Positions 22,578 to 34,105 of a stretch of 64,000 bases of DNA are shown in pieces. The notes below the pieces were generated by a model that saw only the letters and a program-made list of their open reading frames with translations, had not been told where the DNA came from and did not search any database. Each line of letters opens with the position of its first letter. Within the stretch, counting starts at the first letter, position 1. The stretch lies in NCBI RefSeq assembly GCF_019112525.1, contig NZ_CP077800.1:1178001-1242000 (forward strand), in the 5' to 3' direction. The DNA is from Modestobacter sp. L9-4 (lineage in GTDB: Bacteria > Actinomycetota > Actinomycetes > Mycobacteriales > Geodermatophilaceae). The translations under genes were made by a program, and so were the position numbers.

Positions 22578-25124
22578 TCAGGAGGCGGTGACGACGACGC
22601 CCAGCTCGGCGGGGACGGCGAGGTGGGCGTTGCGCGGCAGCACGCGCACCGTGTAGCCGAACGGCCCGGTGCGGGTCAGCGGCACGGTGCCGGTGAACCA
22701 GTGCCGCGAGCCCTCGCTGCCGTCGAGCTGCAGCGGCAGCGTGCTCACCGCGTGCAGCCCGTCCGCGTCGTCCACCCGGCCCGAGACCGCCTCGACCACG
22801 ACGTCGGCCGGGGTCAGCCCGGGCAGCTCGACCTCGGCCCGCAGGCCGATGCCGCCCCCGATCTCGGGGGTCTCCCCCACGCCGGTGGCCTCCACGTGAC
22901 CGACCCGCACCCCCGGCCAGTGCTCCAGCAGCCGCGCGCGCCAGGCCGCCAGCTCGCGGGCCGCGGCCCACTCCCCGGCGGCCATCGCCCGGGCGGCACC
23001 GGCCGCGGGCACGTACAGCGTGCGGACGTAGTCACCGACCATCCGGGTGGCCAGCACCTTGGGGCCGGTCTCGCGCAGGGTGGCCCGGACCATCTCCAGC
23101 CAGCGGGCCGGGACGCCGTCACCGCCCACCTCGTAGAAGCGCGGGACCACCTGGCGCTCCAGCAGCTCGTAGACCGCCTGCGCCTCGACGTCGTCACGGC
23201 GGTCGGGGTCGGCCACGCCGTCCGCGGTCGGGACGGCCCAGCCGTTCTGCCCGTCGAACCACTCGTCCCACCAGCCGTCGCGGATGGAGAGGTTCAGCCC
23301 GCCGTTGAGCGCGGACTTCATGCCCGACGTGCCGCAGGCCTCCAGCGGCCGCAGCGGGTTGTTCAGCCAGACGTCGCAGCCCCAGTAGAGGTACCGCGCC
23401 ATGCCGATGTCGTAGTCGGGCAGGAAGACGATCCGGTGGCGGACCGCCGGGTCGTCGGCGAAGCGCACCACCTGCTGGATCAGCTGCTTGCCACCGTCGT
23501 CGGCCGGGTGGCTCTTGCCGGCGATGACCAGCTGCAGCGGCCGGTCCTCGTCCAGCAGCAGCGCCCGCAGCCGCGCGGGGTCCCGCAGCATCAGCGTGAG
23601 CCGCTTGTAGGAGGGCACCCGGCGGGCGAAGCCGACGGTGAGCACGTCGGGGTCGAGGACGGTCGCGGTCCAGCCGAGCTCGGCCTCGGTCGCCCCGCGG
23701 GCGGCGGCGCTGGCCCGCACCCGGCGGCGCACCTCCTCCACCAGCCGCGCCCGCAGCAGCCGGCGGGTGCCCCACAGCTCCTCGGCGGGCACCCGGTCGA
23801 CCCCGTCGAAGTGCGCGGGCCCCGCGGCCCCGTCGTCCGTGCCGGTGGTCTGGGTGCCCAGCGCCAGCAGCTCCCGGGCGGTCCAGGTGGGGGCGTGCAC
23901 CCCGTTGGTGATCGAGCCGATCGGGACGTCGTCGGGGTCGAAGCCGGGCCACAGGTCGCCGAACATCTCCCGGCTGACGCGCCCGTGCAGCAGGCTGACG
24001 CCGTTGGCCCGCTGGCCCAGCCGCAGCCCCATGTGCGCCATGTTAAAGGTGTCCGGGTCGCGCTCGGCCCCCAGCGGCAGCAGCTGGTCGACCGGGACGC
24101 CGAAACCCACGGCGTACCGCTCGATCAGCGCGCGCGGGAACCGGTCGATGCCGGCGGGCACCGGGGTGTGCGTGGTGAACACGGTGCCCGCGCGCACCGC
24201 CTGCAGCGCCTCGGCGAAGGTCAGCCCGTGGGCGGCGGTGAGCTCGCGGATCCGCTCCACCCCCTGGAAGCCGGCGTGCCCCTCGTTGGCGTGGAAGACC
24301 TCCGGCGCCGGCGTGCCGGTCAGCGAGCAGTACGCGCGCAGCGCCCGCACCCCGCCGATGCCCAGCAGCATCTCCTGGCGCAGCCGGTGGTCCTCCCCGC
24401 CGCCGTAGAGCCGGTCGGTGACGCCGCGCTCGGCCGGGGCGTTCTCCTCGATGTCGCTGTCGAGCAGCAGCAGCTGCACCCGCCCCACCTGCGCCCGCCA
24501 GACGTGGGCGGACAGGGTGCGCGCCTCGGGCAGCGCCACGGTGACCACCACGGCGTCGCCGGCGGCGTCGCGCAGCAGCTTCAGCGGCAGCCCGTGCGGG
24601 TCCAGCGCCGGGTAGCGCTCCAGCTGCCACCCGTCGGCCGACAGACCCTGGGAGAAGTAGCCGGCCCGGTAGAGCAGCCCCACCCCGATCAGCGGGACGC
24701 CGAGGTCCGAGGCCGCCTTGAGGTGGTCACCGGCCAGGATGCCCAGCCCGCCGGAGTAGTTCGGCAGCACCTCGGAGACGCCGAACTCCGCGGAGAAGTA
24801 GGCCACCGCGGCCGGCGCCCCGGGCCCCAGCGACTGGTACCAGTGCGGGGCGTCCAGGTACGTGCGCAGGTCCTCGGCGACCGACCCCAGCTGCTGGAGG
24901 AACGCCGGGTCGTCGGCCAGGGCGGCCAGCCGCTCGGCGGACACCTCGCCCAGCACCCGGACCGGGTCGCCGCCGCAGCTCTCCCACAGCTGCGGGTCCA
25001 GCGCCTCGAACAGGTCGCGGGTCTCGGGGTGCCACGACCAGCGCAGGTTGGTGACCAGCTGCGAGAGCGGCAGCAGGGCGTCGGGGAGGGCCGCGCGGAC
25101 GGTGAGACGGCGGAGGGCTCGCAC
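22578..25124 (-). CDS. glgP: Alpha-glucan (maltodextrin/glycogen) phosphorylase
   Basis: GlgP releases glucose-1-phosphate from the non-reducing ends of alpha-1,4-glucans. The 848-residue protein has the DUF3417 N-terminal region typical of the actinobacterial type (LVTNLRWSWHPETRDLF), the glucan-binding NYSGGLGILAGDHLKAAS, and the PLP-binding region with EACGTSGMKSALNGG near residue 600. It is divergent from glgE across 146 bases that hold candidate promoters for both. GTG 25124 is preceded by TAGGGT seven bases upstream and lacks a ribosome-binding site, which fits a leaderless start. Confidence 0.94.
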   Translation of the reverse strand: MRALRRLTVRAALPDALLPLSQLVTNLRWSWHPETRDLFEALDPQLWESCGGDPVRVLGEVSAERLAALADDPAFLQQLGSVAEDLRTYLDAPHWYQSLGPGAPAAVAYFSAEFGVSEVLPNYSGGLGILAGDHLKAASDLGVPLIGVGLLYRAGYFSQGLSADGWQLERYPALDPHGLPLKLLRDAAGDAVVVTVALPEARTLSAHVWRAQVGRVQLLLLDSDIEENAPAERGVTDRLYGGGEDHRLRQEMLLGIGGVRALRAYCSLTGTPAPEVFHANEGHAGFQGVERIRELTAAHGLTFAEALQAVRAGTVFTTHTPVPAGIDRFPRALIERYAVGFGVPVDQLLPLGAERDPDTFNMAHMGLRLGQRANGVSLLHGRVSREMFGDLWPGFDPDDVPIGSITNGVHAPTWTARELLALGTQTTGTDDGAAGPAHFDGVDRVPAEELWGTRRLLRARLVEEVRRRVRASAAARGATEAELGWTATVLDPDVLTVGFARRVPSYKRLTLMLRDPARLRALLLDEDRPLQLVIAGKSHPADDGGKQLIQQVVRFADDPAVRHRIVFLPDYDIGMARYLYWGCDVWLNNPLRPLEACGTSGMKSALNGGLNLSIRDGWWDEWFDGQNGWAVPTADGVADPDRRDDVEAQAVYELLERQVVPRFYEVGGDGVPARWLEMVRATLRETGPKVLATRMVGDYVRTLYVPAAGAARAMAAGEWAAARELAAWRARLLEHWPGVRVGHVEATGVGETPEIGGGIGLRAEVELPGLTPADVVVEAVSGRVDDADGLHAVSTLPLQLDGSEGSRHWFTGTVPLTRTGPFGYTVRVLPRNAHLAVPAELGVVVTAS

Positions 25125-25131
25125 GGGCGCG

Positions 25132-25137
25132 ACCCTA
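25132..25137 (-). promoter_or_regulatory. -10 hexamer TAGGGT of glgP
   Basis: TAGGGT on the minus strand lies seven bases before the glgP GTG, as expected for a leaderless transcript. Confidence 0.4.
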
Positions 25138-25257
25138 GCGGCGAACGGCCTCCCGCAGCGGCCCCGGAGAGACGGCGGTCACAGCGACCGGCGGGCCCCG
25201 CTCACCCGCTCGGTCGACCCCGCCCCCCGCCGACGTGTGCGGCGGGCGTGATCTGGA

Positions 25258-25263
25258 TAGCGT
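25258..25263 (+). promoter_or_regulatory. -10 hexamer TAGCGT of glgE
   Basis: TAGCGT lies seven bases before ATG 25271, so the glgE-treS-maltokinase mRNA probably starts at the ATG itself. A -35 match is poor (GTGTGC at 17 bases). Confidence 0.45.
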
Positions 25264-25270
25264 TGCGCCG

Positions 25271-27301
25271 ATGACTGGCCGCGCTGACCTCCGCCTCGGC
25301 ATCTCTGATGTCGCCCCCGTCGTGTCCTGCGGGTCGTTCTCGACCCGCGCCGTGGTCGGGGAACACCTGCCGATCACCGCCACCGTGTTCCGCGAGGGCC
25401 ATGACGCCGTCGCGGCGAGCGTGGTCCTGACCCCGCCGTCGGAGGCAGGTGCGGCCGCGACGCCGCAGCTGACCCGTATGCGCAAGTTCGGTCCCGAGCC
25501 CGACCGGTGGACGGCGACCGTCGTCCCCGACCGCGAGGGGCTGTGGACCTACCAGGTCGAGGCGTGGGACGACCCGCTGAGCACCTGGCACCACGACGTC
25601 GAGGTGAAGATCGAGGCGGGGCAGGGTCCCGACGAGCTCGCCAACGACCTCGAGTCCGGCGCCCGGCTGCTGGAGGAGGTCGCCGCGGCCGTCGCCGAGG
25701 ACCACGCGGGCGTCCTCGAGCACCGCGCCGACCTCACCGCTGCCGCCGCGGCACTGCGGGACGAGTCGCTCGAGCTCACCGCCCGGATCGCCCCGGCGCT
25801 GTCGCCGGCCCTGCAGGGGGTGCTGCACGCCCACCCGGTGCGCCGCCTGGTGACCGGCTCCCAGGTCTACGAGCTCTACGTCGACCGGCCGCGCGCGCTG
25901 TACGGCTCCTGGTACGAGTTCTTCCCCCGCTCCGAGGGGCCCGTCGTCGGTGGCACCCCCACCCACGGCACGTTCGCCCAGGCCGCCGAGCGGCTGCCGG
26001 CGATCGCCGGCATGGGCTTCGACGTCGTCTACCTGCCCCCGATCCACCCGATCGGCCACACCAACCGCAAGGGCAAGAACAACACCCTGGTGGCGCACCC
26101 CGACGACGTCGGGTCCCCCTGGGCGATCGGCAGCGAGGACGGCGGGCACGACGCCGTCCACCCGCAGCTGGGCACCATGGACGACTTCCGGGCCTTCGTC
26201 GAGCGGACGAAGGAGCTGGGCATGGAGGTGGCGCTGGACTTCGCGCTGCAGGCCACGCCCGACCACCCCTGGGTGACCAGCCACCCGGAGTGGTTCACCA
26301 CCAAGCCCGACGGCACGATCGCCTACGCGGAGAACCCGCCGAAGAAGTACCAGGACATCTACCCGATCAACTTCGACAACGACCCCGAGGGCATCTACGC
26401 CGAGTGCCTGCGGGTGATCCGGGTCTGGATCGAGGCCGGGGTCCGCATCTTCCGTGTCGACAACCCGCACACCAAGCCGCTGAACTTCTGGCACTGGCTG
26501 ATCTGGGAGGTCAAGAAGACCGACCCCGACGTGCTGTTCCTCGCCGAGGCCTTCACCCGGCCGGCGATGATGCACCAGCTGGCGCGGGTCGGCTTCACCC
26601 AGAGCTACACGTACTTCACCTGGCGGACCGAGGCGGCCGAGCTGGCGGAGTACGGCCGGCAGCTGACGGAGTCGGCGCACTACATGCGGCCGAACTTCTT
26701 CGTCAACACCCCGGACATCCTGCACGAGACGCTGCAGGTCGGCGGCCCGCCGATGTTCAAGATCCGGGCCGTGCTGGCGGCGATGATGAGCCCGACCTGG
26801 GGCGTCTACTCCGGGTACGAGCTCTTCGAGCACGTGGGCCTGCGTCCGGGCAGCGAGGAGTACCTGGACACCGAGAAGTTCCAGCTGCGCCCCCGCGACT
26901 GGGCCGCCGCCGAGGCCTCCGGGCGGTCGCTGGCGCCCTACCTGACCCGGCTCAACGAGATCCGCCGGGCGCACCCGGCGCTGCAGCAGCTGCGCACGCT
27001 GCGCTTCCACGCGGTCGACAACCCGAACCTGCTGGTCTTCTCCAAGACCGACCCGGGCTCGGACGACGCCGTGCTGGTGGTCGTGTCGCTCAACAGCAGC
27101 TACACCCAGATCGGCACCACCGCGCTGGACATGCCGGCCCTGGGTCTGGACTGGTCGGACCGGTTCTCCGTCACCGACGAGATCACCGGTGCCCACTACG
27201 ACTTCGGCCAGAGCAACTACGTGGAGCTGGACCCCTACCGGGAGCCGGCCCACGTGTTCACGGTGCACCGCAGCCTGCCCGCTGCGGTCGCCCAGCAGTA
27301 A
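25271..27301 (+). CDS. glgE: Alpha-1,4-glucan:maltose-1-phosphate maltosyltransferase
   Basis: GlgE adds maltosyl units from maltose-1-phosphate to the non-reducing end of alpha-1,4-glucan. The 676-residue protein has the N-terminal beta domain, a helical insert and a GH13_3 catalytic barrel. Visible signatures are [22 protein letters not shown], nucleophile Asp in [10 protein letters not shown], acid Glu in [10 protein letters not shown] and the third Asp in NTPDIL. Length matches the family. It is first in the order glgE-treS-maltokinase-glgB. An in-frame extension to 25235 is rejected because the promoter hexamer lies inside it. Confidence 0.96.
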   Translation: MTGRADLRLGISDVAPVVSCGSFSTRAVVGEHLPITATVFREGHDAVAASVVLTPPSEAGAAATPQLTRMRKFGPEPDRWTATVVPDREGLWTYQVEAWDDPLSTWHHDVEVKIEAGQGPDELANDLESGARLLEEVAAAVAEDHAGVLEHRADLTAAAAALRDESLELTARIAPALSPALQGVLHAHPVRRLVTGSQVYELYVDRPRALYGSWYEFFPRSEGPVVGGTPTHGTFAQAAERLPAIAGMGFDVVYLPPIHPIGHTNRKGKNNTLVAHPDDVGSPWAIGSEDGGHDAVHPQLGTMDDFRAFVERTKELGMEVALDFALQATPDHPWVTSHPEWFTTKPDGTIAYAENPPKKYQDIYPINFDNDPEGIYAECLRVIRVWIEAGVRIFRVDNPHTKPLNFWHWLIWEVKKTDPDVLFLAEAFTRPAMMHQLARVGFTQSYTYFTWRTEAAELAEYGRQLTESAHYMRPNFFVNTPDILHETLQVGGPPMFKIRAVLAAMMSPTWGVYSGYELFEHVGLRPGSEEYLDTEKFQLRPRDWAAAEASGRSLAPYLTRLNEIRRAHPALQQLRTLRFHAVDNPNLLVFSKTDPGSDDAVLVVVSLNSSYTQIGTTALDMPALGLDWSDRFSVTDEITGAHYDFGQSNYVELDPYREPAHVFTVHRSLPAAVAQQ

Positions 27302-27326
27302 CGCCCGCACGACCTCCCGTCCTCAC

Positions 27327-27360
27327 GCGACGCCGCCGGCCTCCGGGCCGGCGGCGTCGC
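27327..27360 (+). terminator. 15-base-pair hairpin between glgE and treS
   Basis: GCGACGCCGCCGGCC and its exact complement flank the tetraloop TCCG, 25 bases after the glgE stop and 41 bases before the treS ATG. It could terminate or attenuate transcription inside the operon, or protect the upstream mRNA. There is no T tract. Confidence 0.65.
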
Positions 27361-27401
27361 GGCCCGATCCGCCTCCCCCGCAACGAACGAGGACCGAGTA
27401 C

Positions 27402-29266
<1,865 letters not shown>

Positions 29267-29267
<1 letters not shown>

Positions 29268-30631
29268 TGAGCGCGCTCACCGACATCCTCGCCGACTGGA
29301 TGCCCGGCCAGCGGTGGTTCGGCAGCAAGGGCCGTGAGTGGGCGGGGGTGACCGAGGAGGGCTTCTTCCTCGACCAGTCCGACCCGGCCCTGTCCGTCCA
29401 CCGGGTCCGCGTCAGCTACACCGACGGGGTCACCGAGACCTACCTGGTGCCGCTGTCCTGGCGCAACGCCCCGGCCGACGAGCTGTCCTCGGCCTTCGTC
29501 GGCGCCGTCCCGAGCGGCTCGGGCACCAACTACGCCTACGACGCGATGCGTGACCGGGAGGCCACCGTCCCGTGGCTGACCCACCTGGTCGCCGCCTCGA
29601 CCGTCGGCCCGATGCGCTTCCACCCGGCCGGGGTGGCCCACATCCCCGAGGGGGTGCCCGGCGACATCATCTCCGGCGAGCAGAGCAACACCTCCCTGGT
29701 CTACGGGGAGTCCGCGATCCTCAAGCTGTTCCGCCGGCTCGAGCCCGGGCTCAACCCGGACGTGGAGATCCACGACGCGCTGCGCCAGGCCGACAACGCC
29801 CACATCGCCCCGCTGCTGGGGTATATCGAGATCGACGAGCCCGGCCAGGAGTCCTCGACGGTCGCGATGCTGCAGTCCTTCGTCGCCAACGCCAGCGACG
29901 GCTGGCGGCTGGCGACCTCCAGCGTGCGCGACCTGTACGCCGAGGCCGACCTGCACGCCGACGAGGTCGGCGGGGACTTCGCCGGGGAGAGCGAGCGGCT
30001 CGGCGAGGCGACCGCCTCGGTGCACTCCGACCTGGCCCGCGTGCTGCCCACCGAGACCGCTGAGCGCGACTGGTACACCGCGGTCTCCGAGCAGATGAAC
30101 GCCCGGCTGGAGGCGGCGCTGGCCGTCGTCCCCGACCTCGCCGAGCACGCCGGGGCGCTGCGCGCGCTCTACGCCGCGGTCGCCGACACCGACGAGCCGG
30201 TCGTCCGCCAGCGCGTGCACGGCGACCTGCACCTCGGGCAGGTGCTGCGCACCACCACCGGCTGGATCGTGCTGGACTTCGAGGGCGAGCCGGCCCGCCC
30301 ACTGGCCTCCCGCCGCGAGCTGGACACCCCGCTGCGCGACGTCGCCGGGATGCTGCGCTCCTTCGACTACGCCGCCCGGCACATGCTGGTCGAGCAGCCC
30401 GAGGACCAGCAGCGCGCCTACCGCGCGCAGGAGTGGGCCGAGCGCAACCGGCAGGCCTTCTGCGCCGGTTACTCCGCCGCCCACGGCATCACCCTGTCCA
30501 GTGACTCCGCCCTGCTGCGCGCGTTCGAGGCCGACAAGGCCGTGTACGAGTGTGTGTACGAGGCGCGCAACAGGCCCAACTGGCTGATGATCCCGTTGAG
30601 CTCACTGTCCCGGTTGACCTCCGGTGACTGA
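29267..30631 (+). CDS. mak: Maltokinase
   Basis: Maltokinase (also called Pep2) phosphorylates maltose with ATP to maltose-1-phosphate, the GlgE substrate. The 454-residue protein has the N-terminal cap domain (LADWMPGQRWFGSKGR), a kinase N-lobe (NTSLVYGESAILKLFRRLEPG) and the aminoglycoside-kinase-like catalytic loop RVHGDLHLGQVL followed by LDFEGEPARPL, which supplies the metal-binding Asp. ATG 29267 overlaps the treS TGA and has GGAGA seven bases upstream. Together with treS and glgE it defines the trehalose-to-glucan route. Confidence 0.94.
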
Positions 30632-30638
30632 CGAAGGA

Positions 30639-30662
30639 CCCCGCTGCCCCCGGGCAGCGGGG
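30639..30662 (+). terminator. Hairpin between maltokinase and glgB
   Basis: CCCCGCTGCCC and its complement flank a two-base loop (CC), seven bases after the maltokinase stop. With the preceding GAAGGA (from 30633) it matches the start of the dispersed GGACCCCG intergenic element found elsewhere in the window. Confidence 0.6.
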
Positions 30663-30712
30663 CCGACCCGGACGACCAGCGCGACAACCAGAGGTACCTG
30701 GAAGGACCACCG

Positions 30713-33700
30713 ATGAGCATCGACGACGCGGGCCAGCCGCCGAACGAGACGCCCGCCGAGCCCGCCGACAAGGCGGAGCTGACGAGCCGGGTCGAGGAGA
30801 CCACCGAGGCCGTGCGCGCGGCCAGCGAGGCCGACGCCCCGCCCGCCCCGGCGAAGAAGGCCACCAAGCGCGCCGCGAAGAAGGCCGCCCCGGCCGCCGC
30901 CGGCGACGGGACCCCCGCCGCTGCCCCGGCCAAGCGCACCCGCAAGGCCGCGGCCCCGAAGGCCGCCACCCCCGAGACGAACGAGCAGCCCGCCGACCGG
31001 GAGGAGCTCATGCGCCGGGTCGAGGAGACCACCGAGGCCGTGCGCGCGGCCAGCGAGGCCGACGCCCCGCCCGCCCCGGCGAAGAAGGCCACCAAGCGCG
31101 CCGCGAAGAAGGCCGCCCCGGCCGCCGCCGACGCTGCGCCGGCCGACGTCCCGGTCAAGCGCACCCGCAAGGCCGCGGCCAAGAAGGTCACCGCCGCACC
31201 CGTGGTCGCGCCCGCGCCGATCGCCGAGCCCGGCAACCCTGCTGCACCGGCCGCGCCGCAGCCGGAGCCGCCGAGCACCGACCCGGCCGAGCCCAGCACC
31301 CCGCAGGCCCCCGCCGACGGCGAGCACGCCGGCACCGGCGGCAGCTCGCCGGCCGCCACCGCCTCCGAGCCCGGCGCGGAGCTCGCGCCGGACACGGTCC
31401 CGGCGTCCGACGACACCGGCAGCGGCGAGGTCGCCACCGGGTCCGCGACAGCGGCCTCCGGCGCCGACGTCACCACCGCCGACCTGGTCACCAGCGAGGT
31501 CACCGACCTGCCGGCGGCCCCCGACGAGACCCCGGAGCCGACCTCGACCGCCCTGGTCGAGGCGCTGCCCGCCGGTGAGACGCCGGTGAGCACCTCGGTG
31601 CCGGCCGCGTCCACCCCCGCCGGCAGCGAGGTCGGCCAGGAGGCGCTGGCCGCCGTCGTCGACGGCTGGTCCTACGACCCGCACGGCGTGCTCGGCGCGC
31701 ACCGGGTGCCCGAGGGCTGGGCGGTGCGCACCCTGCGCCCGGACGCCGTCGCGGTGGCCGTGGTCGACCAGGACGGCACCCGGCACGAGGCCCGGCAGAT
31801 CTTCCGCGGCGGCGTCTTCGAGGCCCGCCTCCCCCAGCAGCCCGGCGACTACCGGGTCGAGGTCGTCTACCCCGACGGTGCCGGCGGCACGAACACCTTC
31901 ACCGTCGACGACCCCTACCGCTGGCTGCCCACGCTGGGCCAGCTCGACCAGCACCTCATCCGCGAGGGCCGGCACGAGGAGCTGTGGAAGGTGCTGGGCG
32001 CGCACGTGCGCGGCTACGACACCCCCGGCGGCCGGGTCGAGGGCGTCTCCTTCGCCGTCTGGGCGCCCAACGCCCGCGGGGTGAAGGTCACCGGCGACTT
32101 CGACTACTGGGAGGCTCGCGCCTACCCGCTGCGCTCGCTGGGCTCCTCCGGCGTGTGGGAGATCTTCGTGCCCGGCGCCCAGGTGGGCACCCGGTACCGC
32201 TTCCACATCCTGGGCGCCGACGGCCAGTGGCTGGTCAAGAGCGACCCGATGGCCTTCGCCACCGAGGTCCCGCCGGCCAACGCCTCCGTCGTCACCGCCT
32301 CGAGCCACGAGTGGCAGGACGCCGAGTGGCTGGCCAGCCGGGCCGAGGGCAACTGGCACGAGCGGCCGATGAGCGTCTACGAGGTGCACCTCGGCTCGTG
32401 GCGGCAGGGGCTGTCCTACCGCGAGCTGGCCGACGAGCTGGTCGCCTACGTCAAGGACGCCGGGTTCACCCACCTGGAGTTCCTCCCCGTGGCCGAGCAC
32501 CCCTTCGGTGGCTCGTGGGGCTACCAGGTGACGTCGTACTACGCGCCCACCTCGCGCTTCGGCTCCCCCGACGACCTGCGGTACCTCATCGACACCGCCC
32601 ACCAGGCCGGCATCGGTGTCATCGTCGACTGGGTCCCCGGGCACTTCCCCAAGGACGAGTGGGCGCTGGCCCGCTTCGACGGCGCCCCGCTGTACGAGCA
32701 CGGCGACCCCCGCCGCGGCGAGCAGCTGGACTGGGGCACGAACGTCTTCGACTTCGGCCGCTCCGAGGTGCGCAACTTCCTCGTCGCCAACGCCCTGTTC
32801 TGGCTCAAGGAGTTCCACGTCGACGGCATCCGCGTCGACGCGGTGGCCTCGATGCTGTACCTGGACTACTCCCGGCCCGAGGGCCAGTGGGTGCCCAACG
32901 AGTACGGCGGCCGGGAGAACCTCGAGGCCGTGGCGTTCCTGCAGGAGTTCAACGCCACCGTCTACCGCGAGGTGCCGGGCGCGATCACCATCGCCGAGGA
33001 GTCGACGTCCTGGCCGGGCGTCACCCGCCCCACCCACCTGGGCGGTCTGGGCTTCGGCTTCAAGTGGAACATGGGCTGGATGCACGACTCGTTGGACTAC
33101 ATGTCCACCGAGCCGGTGTACCGCAGCTACCACCACAACCAGCTCACGTTCTCGCTGGTCTACGCCTTCTCCGAGAACTTCGTGCTGCCGATCAGCCACG
33201 ACGAGGTCGTCTACGGCAAGGGCTCGCTGATCCGGAAGATGCCCGGTGACCGTTGGCAGCAGCTGGCCAACGTGCGGGCCTTCCTGGCCTTCATGTGGGC
33301 CCACCCGGGCAAGCAGCTGCTGTTCATGGGCTCGGAGTTCGGCCAGCTGTCGGAGTGGGCGGAGAGCCGCTCGCTGGACTGGTGGCACCTCGACGACCCG
33401 GCCCACCGCGGGGTCCTGGACCTGGTCCGCGACCTCAACACGGTCTACGCCGAGCACGAGGCGCTCTACACCCAGGACAACGACCCGGCCGGCTTCCAGT
33501 GGATCGACGCCAACGACTCCCAGGGCAACACGCTGACGTTCCTCCGCTACGGCAAGAACGGTCAGGCGCTGGCCTGCGTGGCCAACTTCTCCGGGCAGCC
33601 GCACGCCGAGTACCGGATCGGCCTCCCCGGGGCGGTCGCTGGCGCGAGGTCATCAACACCGACTTCGAGGGCTACGGCGGCTCGGGTTCGGGCAACCTCG

Positions 33701-33912
33701 GCGGCATCGAGGCGGTCCCGGAGTCCTGGCACGGCCAGCCGTGGTCGGCGACGCTGACCGCTCCCCCGCTGGGCACGGTGTGGTTCGTGCACGAGGGCCC
33801 CGAGCCCGAGCTGCCCGACGACGGCCACCCCGCCGACCCGGCGCAGGTCGCCGCGGCCGAGGCCTCCGGTGACCTGGAGTCCGCCGGTCAGGTCGAGCTG
33901 ACCGAGGACTGA
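30713..33912 (+). CDS. glgB: 1,4-alpha-glucan branching enzyme GlgB with histone-H1-like N-terminal extension; reading frame broken near the 3' end
   Basis: GlgB makes alpha-1,6 branches. The core begins near residue 310 ([13 protein letters not shown]) with two CBM48-type domains and a GH13 barrel: nucleophile Asp in [12 protein letters not shown], acid Glu in [12 protein letters not shown], third Asp in [11 protein letters not shown]. About 310 residues precede it, rich in Ala, Pro and Lys, with two copies of [16 protein letters not shown]; the usual family length is near 730. The ATG frame runs to 33757, but the conserved C-terminal beta domain ([13 protein letters not shown]...) continues in the next frame to 33912. 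One G appears to be missing at 33625-33632. With it restored, the protein would have 1066 residues. As written, the last 42 residues are missense and the C-terminal domain is lost. Confidence 0.88.
30786..31130 (+). repeat. 117-base perfect direct repeat in the glgB 5' region
   Basis: Bases 30786-30902 and 31014-31130 are identical, with a 228-base (76-codon) offset. Each copy codes for a [18 protein letters not shown] segment followed by the lysine-rich [13 protein letters not shown]. Perfect identity even at third codon positions points to recent duplication or gene conversion. Confidence 0.92.
33625..33632 (+). other. glgB: Apparent single-base deletion (frameshift site) in glgB
   Basis: The run CCCCGGGG lies where the protein should read Pro-Gly-Gly-Gly-Arg-Trp-Arg-Glu-Val. 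Adding one G restores that reading and joins the two frames. A run of this kind is a typical place for either a sequencing/assembly error or a true phase-variable slip; the sequence alone cannot decide. Confidence 0.8.
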
Positions 33913-33925
33913 GCCGGCCGTACGC

Positions 33926-33957
33926 ACGGGGCGGGGACCTGCGGGTCCCCGCCCCGT
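33926..33957 (+). terminator. Terminator of the glgE-glgB operon
   Basis: ACGGGGCGGGGACC and its exact complement flank the tetraloop TGCG, 13 bases after the glgB stop at 33912. Its position supports 33912, not 33757, as the true end of glgB. Confidence 0.8.
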
Positions 33958-34105
33958 CGTCGTTGCCGCCCTCCTCCGTCGGTCCGGACGGCGGTCCCCG
34001 GCGGCGGGCCCGGCCGCCGGGTGCTCCCGCCTGCCGGGAAGCGGCCGGTCCGGCAGGATGAGGGGACTGCCGCCGCAGCCGGCGGCCCGGACCGATCGGG
34101 AGCCC

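Noticed and set aside
21132..25274. A 1380-codon open frame on the plus strand
   Set aside because: It lies antisense to the FHA gene and glgP, which have clear domains. At this G+C content long antisense frames arise by codon bias, and the translation is low-complexity.
30602..33604. A 1000-codon minus-strand frame
   Set aside because: It is the antisense of glgB; the Gly/Arg/Val-rich product has no recognisable domain.
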